A model generated the notes under the pieces. It saw only the letters and a program-made list of their open reading frames with translations. It was not told where the DNA came from and searched no databases. Source: Clarkia xantiana subsp. parviflora (taxonomy: Eukaryota; Streptophyta; Magnoliopsida; Myrtales; Onagraceae). From it: DNA of 64,000 bases. The position numbers were made by a program, and so were the translations under genes. Numbering within the stretch: position 1 is the first letter of the stretch; every line of letters begins with the position of its first letter. This document shows, piece by piece, positions 12,101 through 22,708 of the stretch. Location of the stretch: contig JAPTYO010000004.1 in NCBI GenBank assembly GCA_036873135.1, positions 124,001 through 188,000 of the forward strand, read 5' to 3'.

Positions 12101-13164
12101 AACAAGTGAAAAAAAATTCAACCTTGGGGCATAACCAATAAATTTACCACATTATTAATAGACCAAGATTTACCTGAGAGATTGTTGCCACTCAAATCTA
12201 GCTCGGACAAAACGCCAGCATCTCCTTTCAATAACCCACTTGGGAGAAGCCCCGAAAATCGGTTATTGCTTAGCCTAAGAGTGTCAAGATCATACACAAA
12301 GCTGAACCCGGGAAGCTCCCCGGAAAACTCGTTGTAGCTCAAGTCCAACACTTTCAGATTCTGAAATATCTGAAGATCGCCTGCATTGATCAGAGATCCA
12401 CTGAGCCGATTATGACTAAGATCTAAATACTTGATGGTTTCCGATATTCCAGGTAAGAACTTCTCCTTCTGAGAATCTGAACTTGACAGTAAATTCCAAC
12501 TGAGATCAATGGAAGTAGCATTTGACAAAAGCAATAACTGAGCATCTAAATCCCCATCAAGGGAATTTCCGTGTAAATCGAGAACCTTAAGATTCATCAT
12601 CAACTCAAATCCTCTGGGTATGTTTTTGGTGAACCCGTTTGAGGATAGATTGAGATATACAAGGTTCGGGAGCTTAGTCAGTGAATCAGGAATCGAGCCT
12701 GACAAATTGTTTCCAGCCAAAGAGAGATTTTTCAAGCTCTTCAAGTTCCCAACACCTGCCGGTAAGAAAGAGGAAAACAAGTTGTTCGATAGATCGAGGT
12801 ACTCAAGCTGCGACATGTCTCCAATGTTGTCCGGGATTTCTCCGGAGATGGAGTTGTTTGCCATGGAAAGCTTGACAAGCATGGTGAGGTTAGCGAACAC
12901 GCTCAAATCAGCCTCCACGGATAGGCTTAAATTATCAAGGACAACCCCAGCAACATTCCCGCCATTGCAGACGATTCCGTTCCAAGACGAAGGGCAACCA
13001 TTGAAATCGATCGATTCCTCTGTCCATGAATTCATGACATAACCTGTCGGGTCATGTTTGATCCCCTTCTTGAATTCAAGCAGAGCTAAGATATCCTGGG
13101 AAGGAAGCTGTGCCACTGTTGATGAAGCATAGTAGAGGACTAGCACTACTAGCTTGTACAGCAT
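9169..13164 (-). CDS. GHR1: LRR receptor-like pseudokinase, GHR1 type
   Basis: Exons complement(13164..12174, 11785..10298, 9752..9169) give 1020 residues. Domains: signal peptide 1-18; LRR N-cap with QDILALLEFKKGIKHDPTG and CPSSWNGIVC; long LRR ectodomain; transmembrane helix about 606-631 followed by RKRRQ; intracellular linker; kinase-like domain from about 735. The kinase fold is intact but catalytic motifs are lost: the HRD loop reads IPHGNLKAANVLL (D to N) and DFG reads SDYALH, so phosphotransfer is unlikely. Arabidopsis GHR1 acts at the guard-cell plasma membrane in ROS and ABA signalling to the anion channel SLAC1, apparently as a scaffold. The N-terminal sequence and the GPTQHEKLILMDYVSPGSLA region fit GHR1 better than related At5g10020-type kinases. 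Compared with Arabidopsis GHR1 as I recall it, one LRR of about 24 residues is missing near residue 160. Confidence 0.93.
9780..10235. repeat. Foldback repeat in GHR1 intron 2
   Basis: The intron contains ATTATAGGTCATGTAATC at its left and ACTGTTTTTAGGTTCTTAACC at its right. Both resemble the ends of the element in RRP9 intron 6 (49497-49690). Probably a diverged copy of one small inverted-repeat family; boundaries not resolved. Confidence 0.4.
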
Positions 13165-14305
13165 TTTCTCAAAATCCCCAAATTGCAGAAACTACAACAG
13201 TTAAGACCATAAAATCCCTAAACTGAGATCAAACGCCAGTTCACTACAGACAATCGATTTCACCGAACACAGAGTAGCGATTTCAGCCAAGTTCTGAAGC
13301 AGCGGCGACAGCGACGAATCGGGACTAACCTGAGCTGAAGCGGCAATGTCGAGTGCTTTGCTAGCAGCAATGTAGGCGTTTTGCCGACAAGATCTCGACT
13401 TTGCAGCCAATCGACGGCGAACGAGAAGTTCTAACCTCGGAAAAGTCGAACTTGAAGCAGATGAGATGCTCTACTGAGAAAATGGAGAAGGATATGGACT
13501 GGGTAAATGGTTAAAGGCTCAAAAGTTGAGCTTTAGCTTTACTTGCAGAGCGTTCACGTCCTCCTCACTAAGAAATGAGAGATGGGTTATGGAATGGCAC
13601 AATCAAAAGCATTGAAGAGGAGGGACCCCAGACCTTTCTGCTCAAATGGAAAATAAGTAATAAAAAACGCCTTTTGCAGTAGATAGACGAATTAACACTG
13701 TAGATAGTCATAAGTCATAACTCCCATATTATTAATAATAATTCACCAAATTAGCAATATTTGAAAAAAAAAAATTGAAATTTGAACAACTCCGTTTAAA
13801 ATTGTAGCAGCAATCTAATGCATTCTACCATCGGCTACGGGATCTAGTTATTAAGAGCGCTTATATTTGATTTAGTTTTGGAGTTCTAGGTTCGGAAATC
13901 CTCAGGGTGTCAACTTGTTGTTAGAAGAGTCTCTGGATTTTTTTTTTTTTGCTAAATCGAAGGGTATATGGTTCGATGGTGACAGATTGGAAAAATTACA
14001 ATAAGGAAAAATTGGGTATTTTCTTCTCTTGTTTTTTTTCCATTTTAATATCCATATATTTTCTTACTTATCATTATCTAAAACAACCGTTTTGAAAATA
14101 TGTTATGTTCAAAAATATTTTTAACAAATATATTCTATTTTTTCATACTTTCTTCATAAATAAAGTTATAATCATACTAATATGTTACCAAATTAAGATT
14201 TTTCATGAATGGTTATCAAATTAATAGTTTTCTATTTATCTACAAAATATTCGCAAACAAAATTATAATTATATTAATTAGATACCCAAATTCCAAGTGG
14301 ATCTT
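13165..14305. other. GHR1 upstream region
   Basis: GHR1 5' leader and promoter side (about 13165-13500), then AT-rich sequence. No clear TATA box or second gene seen. Confidence 0.5.
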
Positions 14306-14440
14306 TAATTAAAAATTGAGTCTTTTGAGGGGGAGTTTTGTTTATTGTCAGCTAATGGAGGGAGGGTACTGGGATTTTTGAATAGTTTTATGGATAAAGA
14401 TAGGCTTTACCCGCCAAAAAGGAGGGTTTAGGGCCTTTTA
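14306..14440. repeat. Direct repeat, copy 1 of 2
   Basis: TAATTAAAAATTG, TTTTGAGGGGGAGTTTTGTT, TTTTTGAATA-TTTTATGGATA and TAGGCTTTACCCGCCAAA occur in this order here and at 15990-16110. Copy 1 is immediately followed by a hAT element that copy 2 lacks. Confidence 0.75.
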
Positions 14441-14454
14441 GCTGGGATTTTAAA

Positions 14455-15079
14455 TAGGGATGGCAACGGGGCGGGTCGGGGCGGGTTTTTGCAGCCCCGG
14501 ACCCGTCCCGCGGGTCGGGCTGGCTGACCCGGACCCGGCCAAATGGGCCTTCGTGTCGGGTCGGGTCGGGTCAACAATCCCCGCGGGTCGACCCGCGGGG
14601 CCCCGACCCGCCCCGTCATATGAACATTTTTTTTTTTTTTTTTTACTTTTCAATATTAAATACAATTTTTTTTTATCAAAATATTACATTATATATAAAT
14701 TCAAAACATAAATCTAACATCAATCAAATATAAACAACAAACACATCAAATTCATTACAAATACAAATTCAAATCCAAACATCAAATTAATCCTAATAAT
14801 CTAAATATAAATCTATTTGTAATTTGGTCCATGTTATTTATATAGGTACTATATTAACCATATTTTTTTATTAAATGTTAGATCATATTAACATAAAAAA
14901 AATAAAAAAAAATATTATATATATATGGATTTCGGGGCGGGTCTACGGGGCCCCGGGTCTCTAGACCCGGACCCGCCCCGACCCGCCCCGGACCCGACCC
15001 GTGACCCGCGGGTCGGCGGGTCAAAACCGGGTCGGGGCCCCGCGGGTCAGCGGGGCCCCGAGACCCGTTGCCATCCCTA
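14455..15079. mobile_element. GC-rich hAT-type element, exact 8-bp TSD
   Basis: A 625-bp element starting TAGGGATGGCAACGGGGC and ending CCCGTTGCCATCCCTA, flanked by exact 8-bp direct repeats attttaaa at 14447-14454 and 15080-15087. Both ends are strongly GC-rich (GACCCG/CGGGTC repeats) around an AT-rich core of about 300 bp. The 8-bp TSD and TAGGG terminus point to a non-autonomous hAT element. A relative lies at 56898-57397. Open frames through the GC-rich ends are low-complexity and not genes. Confidence 0.88.
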
Positions 15080-15087
15080 ATTTTAAA

Positions 15088-15600
15088 GGGTTAAAAACAT
15101 ATTAAGTGTTGATTTACTTGATGTTATTTTTTTGTATTTCAGGATCACATTGTTAATTTTGACTTTTGTGTGTCTTAAGTTTTATTTTGGTTATTTTTTA
15201 GTGTTTCCGCACGTCTTTTCCTCTTCATTCAGTCATTTTCGTCAACTCACTCACCCCACTCATAATCTCTTACCCTCTACTTTTTACGAAATCGTCCAAT
15301 GTCCCCCAAAACTTGAACATCTAAAATATACGGTTTCCGGTAGAGTGGTGTGGAGCAACTTCTAGCGACAACGAAGTGTGATTTACTAGTGGTACGTGGT
15401 CAGCTTCTCAGGTGACGGTTCCGGCAAGATGACGGGAAGGGAGCGTGCAGGGGAGCTCAAATTTGGCAGTTGGTTTCGTCAGGATTGAATTCTCTAAGGT
15501 AATCGCATCGAAAAGCAACCAAAATGAAACTTGGGACACCCAAAAGCAACAATTTGATCCTCATACGCCACCTTGGAGAGGGCTTTAACTTCTAACTTAA
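15088..15600. mobile_element. Degenerate foldback element, family C, copy 3
   Basis: Begins GGGTTAAAAACAT directly after the hAT target duplication and continues with CTCTTCATTCAGTCATTTTC, GGCAAGATGACGGGAAG and AAAATGAAACTTGGGACA, matching the order of motifs in the family C copy at 50024-50553. The right terminus is lost and there is no TSD. Confidence 0.6.
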
Positions 15601-15989
15601 GATTTGTTCTGAATTAGATCTTATCAACGTAGTCTCAGCAACAGCCCAGTATAATCAAAATGTCGATCTATTAAGTCCAATTTTATATGGCTCCTTTTAT
15701 GTTGACGTAGTATGTGGCCATATGAAATCATATATTTTAATTAACTCATTACGATGTGATTCTTCCAAGGGTTTAAAAATCTAAAATTTCGTAATTAAAA
15801 TACATAATAGTAAATGCTCTTAAGTATTGTAATTTGTACCACCATTAATATTATCGATGATTATTGCTACATTAATAATAAGAAATGATGAGAAAAGTAA
15901 TAATAAGAAATTTTCATTGTAACGTGAAGGATGTCAAGAACAGAATCTAGATGGAATAGAAGTGCATTGAATAAATTCAATTGAATCCG

Positions 15990-16110
15990 TAATTAAAAAT
16001 TGGGTCTTTTTGAGGGGGAGTTTTGTTTAATGTCGTTACTAGTATTTTTGAATAATTTTATGGATATAAAGGTAGGCTTTACCCGCCAAAGGAGGGTTAA
16101 TGGCCTTTTA
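15990..16110. repeat. Direct repeat, copy 2 of 2
   Basis: Second copy of the repeat at 14306-14440, with small indels and without the hAT insertion next to it. Suggests a local duplication of about 130 bp across 1.7 kb. Confidence 0.75.
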
Positions 16111-16410
16111 GTTTTATCTTTTAGGGCCTTTTCAGTTTTAGGGCCTTGAGAAACTTTGTCAATTTTTATGTTACACTTTTATTTTTTATTGAAGTAATAA
16201 AACTCTTATGTTTTAGTAATTTTTAAATACTAAGGAATAAGTTAGTATTAGGCTTAGCAATCATAAGCTCATAATATTATGTAATGTTTGTTCTCTTATG
16301 TTCATTTATTAGTATATTATACATTTGAACAATCAGTGCATGCACTAACTCCGTCAAAATAACACCATCAAAGTCTACTATAGTCAAAATGTCAGCTCAT
16401 TAAACATTAG

Positions 16411-16476
16411 ATGGTTCGAACTCTTGACTCTGGCCAAATAGAATAGGAATGGGTTGTTTCAACCACTTAACCACAA
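16411..16476 (-). repeat. Possible tRNA-derived SINE fragment (A and B box)
   Basis: On the minus strand GTGGTTAAGTGGTTGA resembles a pol III A box and GAGTTCGAACC resembles a B box about 40 nt further on. Plant SINEs carry this pair. No 3' tail or TSD identified, so weak. Confidence 0.3.
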
Positions 16477-16508
16477 CCGCCGGTAGTGTTTTCTATATAA
16501 ACTATACC

Positions 16509-16600
16509 ATGTCAGTGGTGGTCTACTGATTGAGGACTCACTCCAATATGTTTTGATTATGAAGTCACGAGTTCGAATCCTTCTGATGACTTAATTAAAA
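16509..16600 (+). repeat. Possible tRNA-derived SINE fragment (A and B box)
   Basis: GTGGTCTACTGATTGAGG (A-box-like, 16517-16534) and GAGTTCGAATCC (B-box-like, 16569-16580) have SINE-like spacing. The sequence does not fold as a full tRNA by eye. Weak call. Confidence 0.35.
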
Positions 16601-16829
16601 TTATTTCATTGGAAAATGAAGACGTAAGCTGTTAAGCATAACAAGTCGACATCATGACTATATTAGGTTGGTGGTGGTGCTACATTGATGGAGGGTCAGT
16701 GCATGCATTGGGTGTTCAAATGTACGCTACGCTCGCAAATGAACATGGGAGATTGATCATTACGTAACGTGATAGACTTAGAGTCGACACTTCTATCTCA
16801 TTCCTTTATTCACTTAACTACCCGGCCCG

Positions 16830-17722
16830 AGCTCACCCCTACCTCCAGCCACCTTGTCGGAAGGGTTCCTCATAATCTGAGAAGCTACAGAGAGAGCTTC
16901 CTGAACAATCCCGGCCTTAGCTCATCAAAATTATCTTCCAAAAGTGGACATACTAGGCAAGATCAGGCATTTGAACATAGTGAAGCTGTTGTGTTGCATT
17001 TCGAGCGAAAGCTCCAAGCTTTTGGTCTACGAATACATGGAGAACCGGAGTTTGGACTGGTGGTTGCATGGGAACACCAGCTGCATCCTTGGTTTGGCCT
17101 GTGAGGTTGAAGACTGCCATAGGAGCTGCTCAAGGGCTTTGCTATATGCACCACGACTGCTCACCTCCGATTATACACCCGGATGTTATCTTGTCCGATG
17201 CACAATTTAATGCCAAAGTAGCAGATTTCGGGCTTGCCAAGTTGGTGGTGACCGCCGGAGAAGCCAATACCGCATCAGCTGTCGCCGGCTCTTTCAGCTA
17301 CATAGCACCAGGTAGAATCTCAGAAAAAGTCTTAATCTTTTCTAAAGATGGAAGCTCTTACCCTTTTCATAACATTATAAATGTTTGATGATGTGATGAC
17401 AGAGTATGCTCGAACCAAAACATTGAACAAGAAGATCGATGTGTACAGCTTCGGGGTCGTTCTACTAGAACTGACCACCGGAAGGAAAGCTAATGCCGGA
17501 GATGAGCATACTGGTTTGGCACAATGGGCATGGCGGTATATGCAAGAAGGCAAACACATACCCGGTGCTTTGGATGGGGATATTCGAAACTCACCTGATC
17601 ATGTAGAAGAAATGGTCAACATGTTCAAGCTCGGGATTTTCTGCACGGGGATATTTCCCTCCGCCCGCCCTTCTATGAAGGAAGTCCTGCAAATCTTGCA
17701 AAGTTTCCATTTCCAAAACTGA
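16830..17722 (+). pseudogene. LRR receptor kinase pseudogene (HAESA/RLK5-like clade)
   Basis: A decayed LRR receptor-like kinase. The first part reads LVGRVPHNLRS and YRESFLNNPGL, the typical C-terminal LRR cap. It then jumps straight to the kinase alphaC region (VDILGKIRHLNIVKLLCCIS), so the transmembrane segment, glycine loop and catalytic lysine are deleted. A frame change follows near 17065-17100 before RLKTAIGAAQGLCYMHHDC. The catalytic loop reads IIHPDV-ILSD, having lost Arg of HRD and about four residues (KSSN in relatives); DFGLAK is intact. One GT-AG intron (17312-17402) leads into EYARTKTLNKKIDVYSFGVV and the C-lobe, which ends at a stop codon at 17720-17722. Deletion, frameshift and loop damage together rule out a working kinase. 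The parent is probably a HSL/RLK5-type gene elsewhere. Confidence 0.85.
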
Positions 17723-17992
17723 GGTGTAAATGGAATATTTCCTTCATCAATAAAAAAAAAGGAACTTGGCTAGGCACTGCATTGTCAAATTTCACAATGC
17801 AATATCACTATAACTGCATCAAACCATGTCATTTGTCAAGCGAACTTACATTTCACGAAAATGATGTTCGGAGATAAAACTAGCATTGTATTTAGGCGAG
17901 AAACTCTAGCCAGGCAAAATCGTAATAACGGTACAAGCCAAACGCATATGAGAGAGTAAGAGTTCATATGGAGTATTAGTACTAGTAGGCGT

Positions 17993-20900
17993 TCACTTCT
18001 TGCCGCCCCCAGAGACGTTGAATTTGAAAAATATGACGTCTGCATCTTGGACAACATACGTCTTCCCTTCTTGTCGATACTTACCGGCAGCCTGTTGAGA
18101 AACACGTATGTCATGGAATCATCCAATAAAAAAAAAACGGAGTAAAAAGTGGTTTTTGTATAAGGGAGGGGAGTGTACTAAAGTGTATACCTTAACAGCT
18201 GATTCACTGCCAAGTTCTTTCAGATCATCGAATTTCATAACCTGCACACGGAGAGATCGATTAGAGAAGCCTTGCAAATACTTGGGTTTAATAATTAATT
18301 ACATGATACACAATTAGGGTAAATTTGTCGAAATACAAAAGTCATTTCCTTCCCACAAAAACGATCGTGATAAATGCAAGATTACCTCAGCACAAATGAA
18401 GCCCCTCTCGAAATCAGTATGAATGGTTCCTGCAGCCTGGGGTGCTTTGGTTTGCCTTCTGATTTGCCAGCATTTTACCTGCACGGAGCAAATCATGTTG
18501 GATTAGAAACTTAGGTCAATGTTAATGGCAAATATTGGACTAGTAGGTATCAATAAGATAATGTTTGTATCAACAGTTTCTTTCAAATACAACGGAAGCA
18601 GAGTATAGTCACCTCATCAGGACCAGCAGTAAAGAAGTATATGAGATTAATTGCAGCAAATCCCGTCTTTATTATCTTTGGAAGCGCACTGCAACAAAAT
18701 ATTCACTCGCTTTAGTATCTTTGGAAGTGCACTAAGCTCTATACGCAAAAATAAAACAATAAATATGATACCTCCACCAGCTAGCTGGCAGTGTGACGCA
18801 AAGAGGATTGAGATCCAACTTACCTTTGTACTTTGTTCTCCTCGCAATATTTTTCTACCTCAAGTACGGAAAGATCAGCAAGATCTCTCTCTAAGGCACA
18901 ACTGAAAGGAATAATTGTCTCGCCACCATGTTCCTGAACCCTAAAATTGAAAAGAAAAAAAATACCCTCTAATTCAATGAGAACTACAATGGAAAAAATA
19001 TGCTAAAGCAGTGCAGCAAACATGAGCTAGAAACAAAATTAGAACATAGATGGCCAAATAACTACAAGACAAAAGGTAAAGGCATACCAAGCATGAATCT
19101 TGGGCAAAAACTTGTTTTTCTTTCTTTGGTAATCTTTCTCATTCATGTTAACCTGCCCAAATAATGTAAACGCTATGTTACAGCTGGTACTTCATGTAGC
19201 TCTTCATTCCATTATGGTGCGAATATAGGGGGGCAAGTAAACTATCTGAATTTATTGTAAAATTCAGCATGGCTTGGAGTATACTTTTGATTTCTCAACT
19301 ACTAACCACAATACTGCCAAGACTAATAGTAATAAATTATATTTCTCAGTAAACTATCTATATCAACCTCTAGAAAAACACTTACCAGGTAGACAACTGG
19401 CTTTGCAGAAAGCAACTGAAAAGTATTTAATATCTCAATCTCAGCAGCTTTCCAGTCACCTAGACGGACATCCTTTCCCTCCTCAACCCATGCCTTAACC
19501 TGTCAATCAGAAATATTATCAACGTTAAAATTATGATATTCCTGAGGCACCAAGGTAGCACTGCCTAAAATAATTCATTAAGGTGAAAGACGGACCTTTT
19601 GGCATAACTCAAGCTCGATCTTTAACTGCTTGTCATTGCTCCTCTTCATGCTCTTCTCTACATCCTCTATCTTCTTCTCCATAAATTCCAGATCCTTCAC
19701 AGCATAATTTTACACGAAATTGAAAGTTTGAAAAGGTAAGCCCATCGATTATACACTGAGAGCACTAACCACATACTATCCAACTATCCCAGAATTAAGG
19801 ATCAAACAACAGATACACCAACCCTAAAATATACACGCTAACACCAACCAAGAAATGTTTTCAGACTATAGAACCGCCATTAAGTAAAACTACCTAAGGA
19901 TACAAGTAAGAGAGAAATATTCGATGTAAGGTAGATGGAATTGAGTATACTGAGAATTGACTGCAAGGTGCAACTTTTCTACCTACACGGTTTTATCAAT
20001 AAAAACTGCGGGACCACATTAGCCGTTGGTTAAGTTCTCAAATGTTATAGCCAAAGTTTTCTACTAGTGAAGCAATTGATCAACTCCAAGCATTATATAC
20101 TTCCAGATATCACTACTATAAACACATGCGTCATCCTGCATGCTTGCAAAAAAAAACGTACCTTCAACCTCAGTTCTGAACTAATGATGTCTAAATCCCT
20201 AACAGGATCCACCGAATCATCAACATGAATAATATCTGGATCTTCAAAAGCACCTAAAAAGGGAAATGGGATATTGCATTACTATATCTGTTATTAATAT
20301 TAGGATTGAATGTGAGGACAGTTGTTAGAACCTGTTGTCCTACATTGCAAAAGTGGAAAGGAAAACAGAGGTTTATACGTAGAGATGGTTCCAGAAATTG
20401 ACCGTTCTCCCCACGAAATTAGTAATTAGCAAATGGTTGGACAATCAAGTCACAGTTAAACATCCAACCATCTGATGGCCAAAAAGAAACATCCAACCAT
20501 CTATTATGGATAAAGCAACAATGAGCATAAAACTGAGTCAAGTAACTCACGTAAAACATGAAAAATCCCATCCACCGCACGTATATGGGATAGAAAACTA
20601 TTGCCCAAGCCCTGTCCTTGGTGAGCACCACGAACCAGCCCAGCTATATCATGAATTTCCAGGAAAGCAGGGACCTGTAAAATGAATCATCACTTAACTC
20701 TGAATGGTAGGCTGAACCAAAACTTAAGATATCCACCCATATACACTCTGATACTTCTTTTTATTCCAGACTATATTAGAAAACAGCTTTGGATACTAAA
20801 CTAGATAATCTTGGATTATACCTGCAGGCCCCACATTAAATCACCCAAACAATCTCACGTAGTTTTAAAACTTGAGTAACAGATTCTCACCGAAACATAA

Positions 20901-21728
20901 AATTTTGTGAACTATAACCCGAGAAAATCCAAATTTAGCAAGAACGGGACTGCTACAACATTCCGGCATTATGTTGGTAACTTGGTATATAACAAAGCAT
21001 TGTCATCATTTACACTGAACAGAATAAAATAAAAAAACCCGAAATTATAATCCACTAACCTCGCTTTTCGGCTTGAACAGCTGGCAAAGCCAGTCAAACC
21101 GCTCATCTGGAATGTTAACTCGAGCTTCATTAGGTTCAATGGTGCAAAAGGGAAAATTCTCTGCGGGTATGCACAATTTGGTGAGTGTGTTGAAGAGAGT
21201 AGATTTCCCAACATTTGGTAATCCAACCTAAGGAACAAAGAAGAGAAACTAAATCAGTAAGAAGTTTTATCCAGCAGCTGTCGTGATTCTTGAAAAGACA
21301 GCAACGCTCATACAGCAAGATGCAAGTACAGAGCAAGACTGAGCCAACAATTCAGCAAACTCGGCTTTTGATAAAGCTAAAAGAAACCAATCTAGACACA
21401 TTTCAGATTTCCAAGAGAATTAGCTTGTCGAGAAAATGAATCGCCCAACAATATAAAGATACTCCGGAACAGCATGTATTTTCCGATCAAGATGGACTTT
21501 GCCCAAAAACAGAAGTACCAAAATCTCATAGAAATTTACCCATCTACAAGTAAATACAAATGCTGGCACTCTAAAAGGAGGACGATCGCTCAGTAAATTA
21601 TCAATTGATACATCACAAAAAATAAGAAATGAAGAACATACAATGCCAATCTTGAGGTGGGAAGAGAATCGGCCAAGGATTGGCCTCTCGGCGGGGGCTT
21701 CCTTCGATTTGGCTGCTTTAGGAGGCAT
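17993..21728 (-). CDS. OLA1: Obg-like ATPase 1 (YchF family), 12 exons
   Basis: Cytosolic P-loop NTPase of the YchF/OLA1 family, which prefers ATP to GTP; plant OLA1/YchF1 is linked to ribosome binding and stress responses. Exons complement(21728..21642, 21227..21060, 20674..20551, 20253..20162, 19694..19596, 19499..19386, 19152..19088, 18940..18824, 18688..18613, 18478..18386, 18241..18191, 18091..17993) total 1185 nt and 394 residues, the usual plant length. Seen: Walker A GLPNVGKS at 31-38; [17 protein letters not shown] (switch II region); VNMNEKD at 229-235, where NMNE replaces the NKxD of GTPases and explains ATP preference; coiled-coil region [19 protein letters not shown] domain near the C-terminus with [28 protein letters not shown]. 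All introns are GT-AG and every exon joins in frame. Confidence 0.97.
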
Positions 21729-22081
21729 GCTGAGCGATGGAGACGGGAGACAAGAGGCTAGAGGAGGTCTTCTAGGGTTTTTGGTGTACAGCGATGACTG
21801 GTGTCAGTGGACACTTACTTGACGGACTTTTCTAATATGCTTCACCGTTACTTAGCACTCATTTTACTAATTTATATGAAAATACTTCACTGTAACATAA
21901 ACAAAACTTAGAGCATTTGGAGTGATGGACCAAACGTCAGATTATTTAAAATGTGAAATTACAAATAAGTAATTACGTTATGTAATGTTAGATTATAATG
22001 TTTTGTTGTGTTGTAATATGAAGTGTAATGTTAGATTATGTTCGATATGTATTGTAATGTGACTTTATTATTATTATTATA
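21729..22081. other. OLA1 upstream region
   Basis: Leader and promoter side of OLA1, then AT-rich sequence up to the Helitron-like end at 22082. No specific element seen. Confidence 0.5.
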
Positions 22082-22482
22082 CTAGTTGCATTTCCCGCGC
22101 ATTGCGCGGGATAATTTACCAAATATATATAATTAACAAGCTAATATTCGATTAAATTTATACAGACTATTTGTAATATGTTGGAATACTATTTTTAAAT
22201 AAAATATTAGTCTAACATTTGAAAAAGTAAACGAAAGACTGAAAATTTTGAACCATAAAATACCATTGCGCAAATTCACAAATAAGTTTTAGATGCTCGT
22301 ATCGCATGCTACCTTTGATCGTCGGATTCGTGTCAAGCTTATGTTTCTTCAACATTTATGAGTTCGATGACCATCGACGATATCTCACCGGAGATAGAGA
22401 TAGCTCTGCCACTGAGACTGTCAGCCGCCCGTATCGCCTGATATCTTCGTTCGACGGCTCCGCGTCAAGCGTCTGTTAAAAA
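22082..22482 (-). mobile_element. Helitron-like 3' end, copy 1
   Basis: On the minus strand the sequence ends in a perfect hairpin CCCGCGC-AAT-GCGCGGG, eight bases, then CTAG followed by T. Helitrons end in a short GC hairpin plus CTRR and insert at A/T. The 3' part (CATCTAAAACTTATTTGTGA, AAAATTTTCAGTCTTTCGTT, TTAATTATATATATTTGGTA) matches 45230-45514 on the plus strand. The 5' end was not found, so the upper limit is approximate. Confidence 0.7.
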
Positions 22483-22501
22483 TCAGTGAAATATTAATTT
22501 C

Positions 22502-22708
22502 GATTAATTACATACATTGAATCTTGAACGGTCTGAAATGTTAATTACGATTAATTGCTTACATTGAATCTTGAACAGTTCGAAATCGGTGAAGTTCTAA
22601 TTGCGATTAATTGCATACATTGAATCTTGAACGGTCTGAAATTTTAATTGCGATTAATTGTATACATTGAATCTTGAACAGTTCGAAATCGGTTAAATTT
22701 TAATTGAA
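22502..22708. repeat. Higher-order tandem repeat (about 103 bp x 2)
   Basis: CATTGAATCTTGAAC occurs at 22515, 22562, 22618 and 22665, spacings 47, 56, 47. The alternating units differ by a short insertion (CAGTTCGAAATCGGT). This is a dimeric unit of about 103 bp repeated twice, next to the Helitron-like element. Confidence 0.8.

Noticed and set aside
14428..14711. Overlapping open frames on both strands
   Set aside because: They run through the GACCCG/CGGGTC repeats of a hAT element; low complexity.
22502..22708. CRISPR-like spacing of a repeat
   Set aside because: Plant nuclear DNA; spacers are themselves repeated, so it is a minisatellite.
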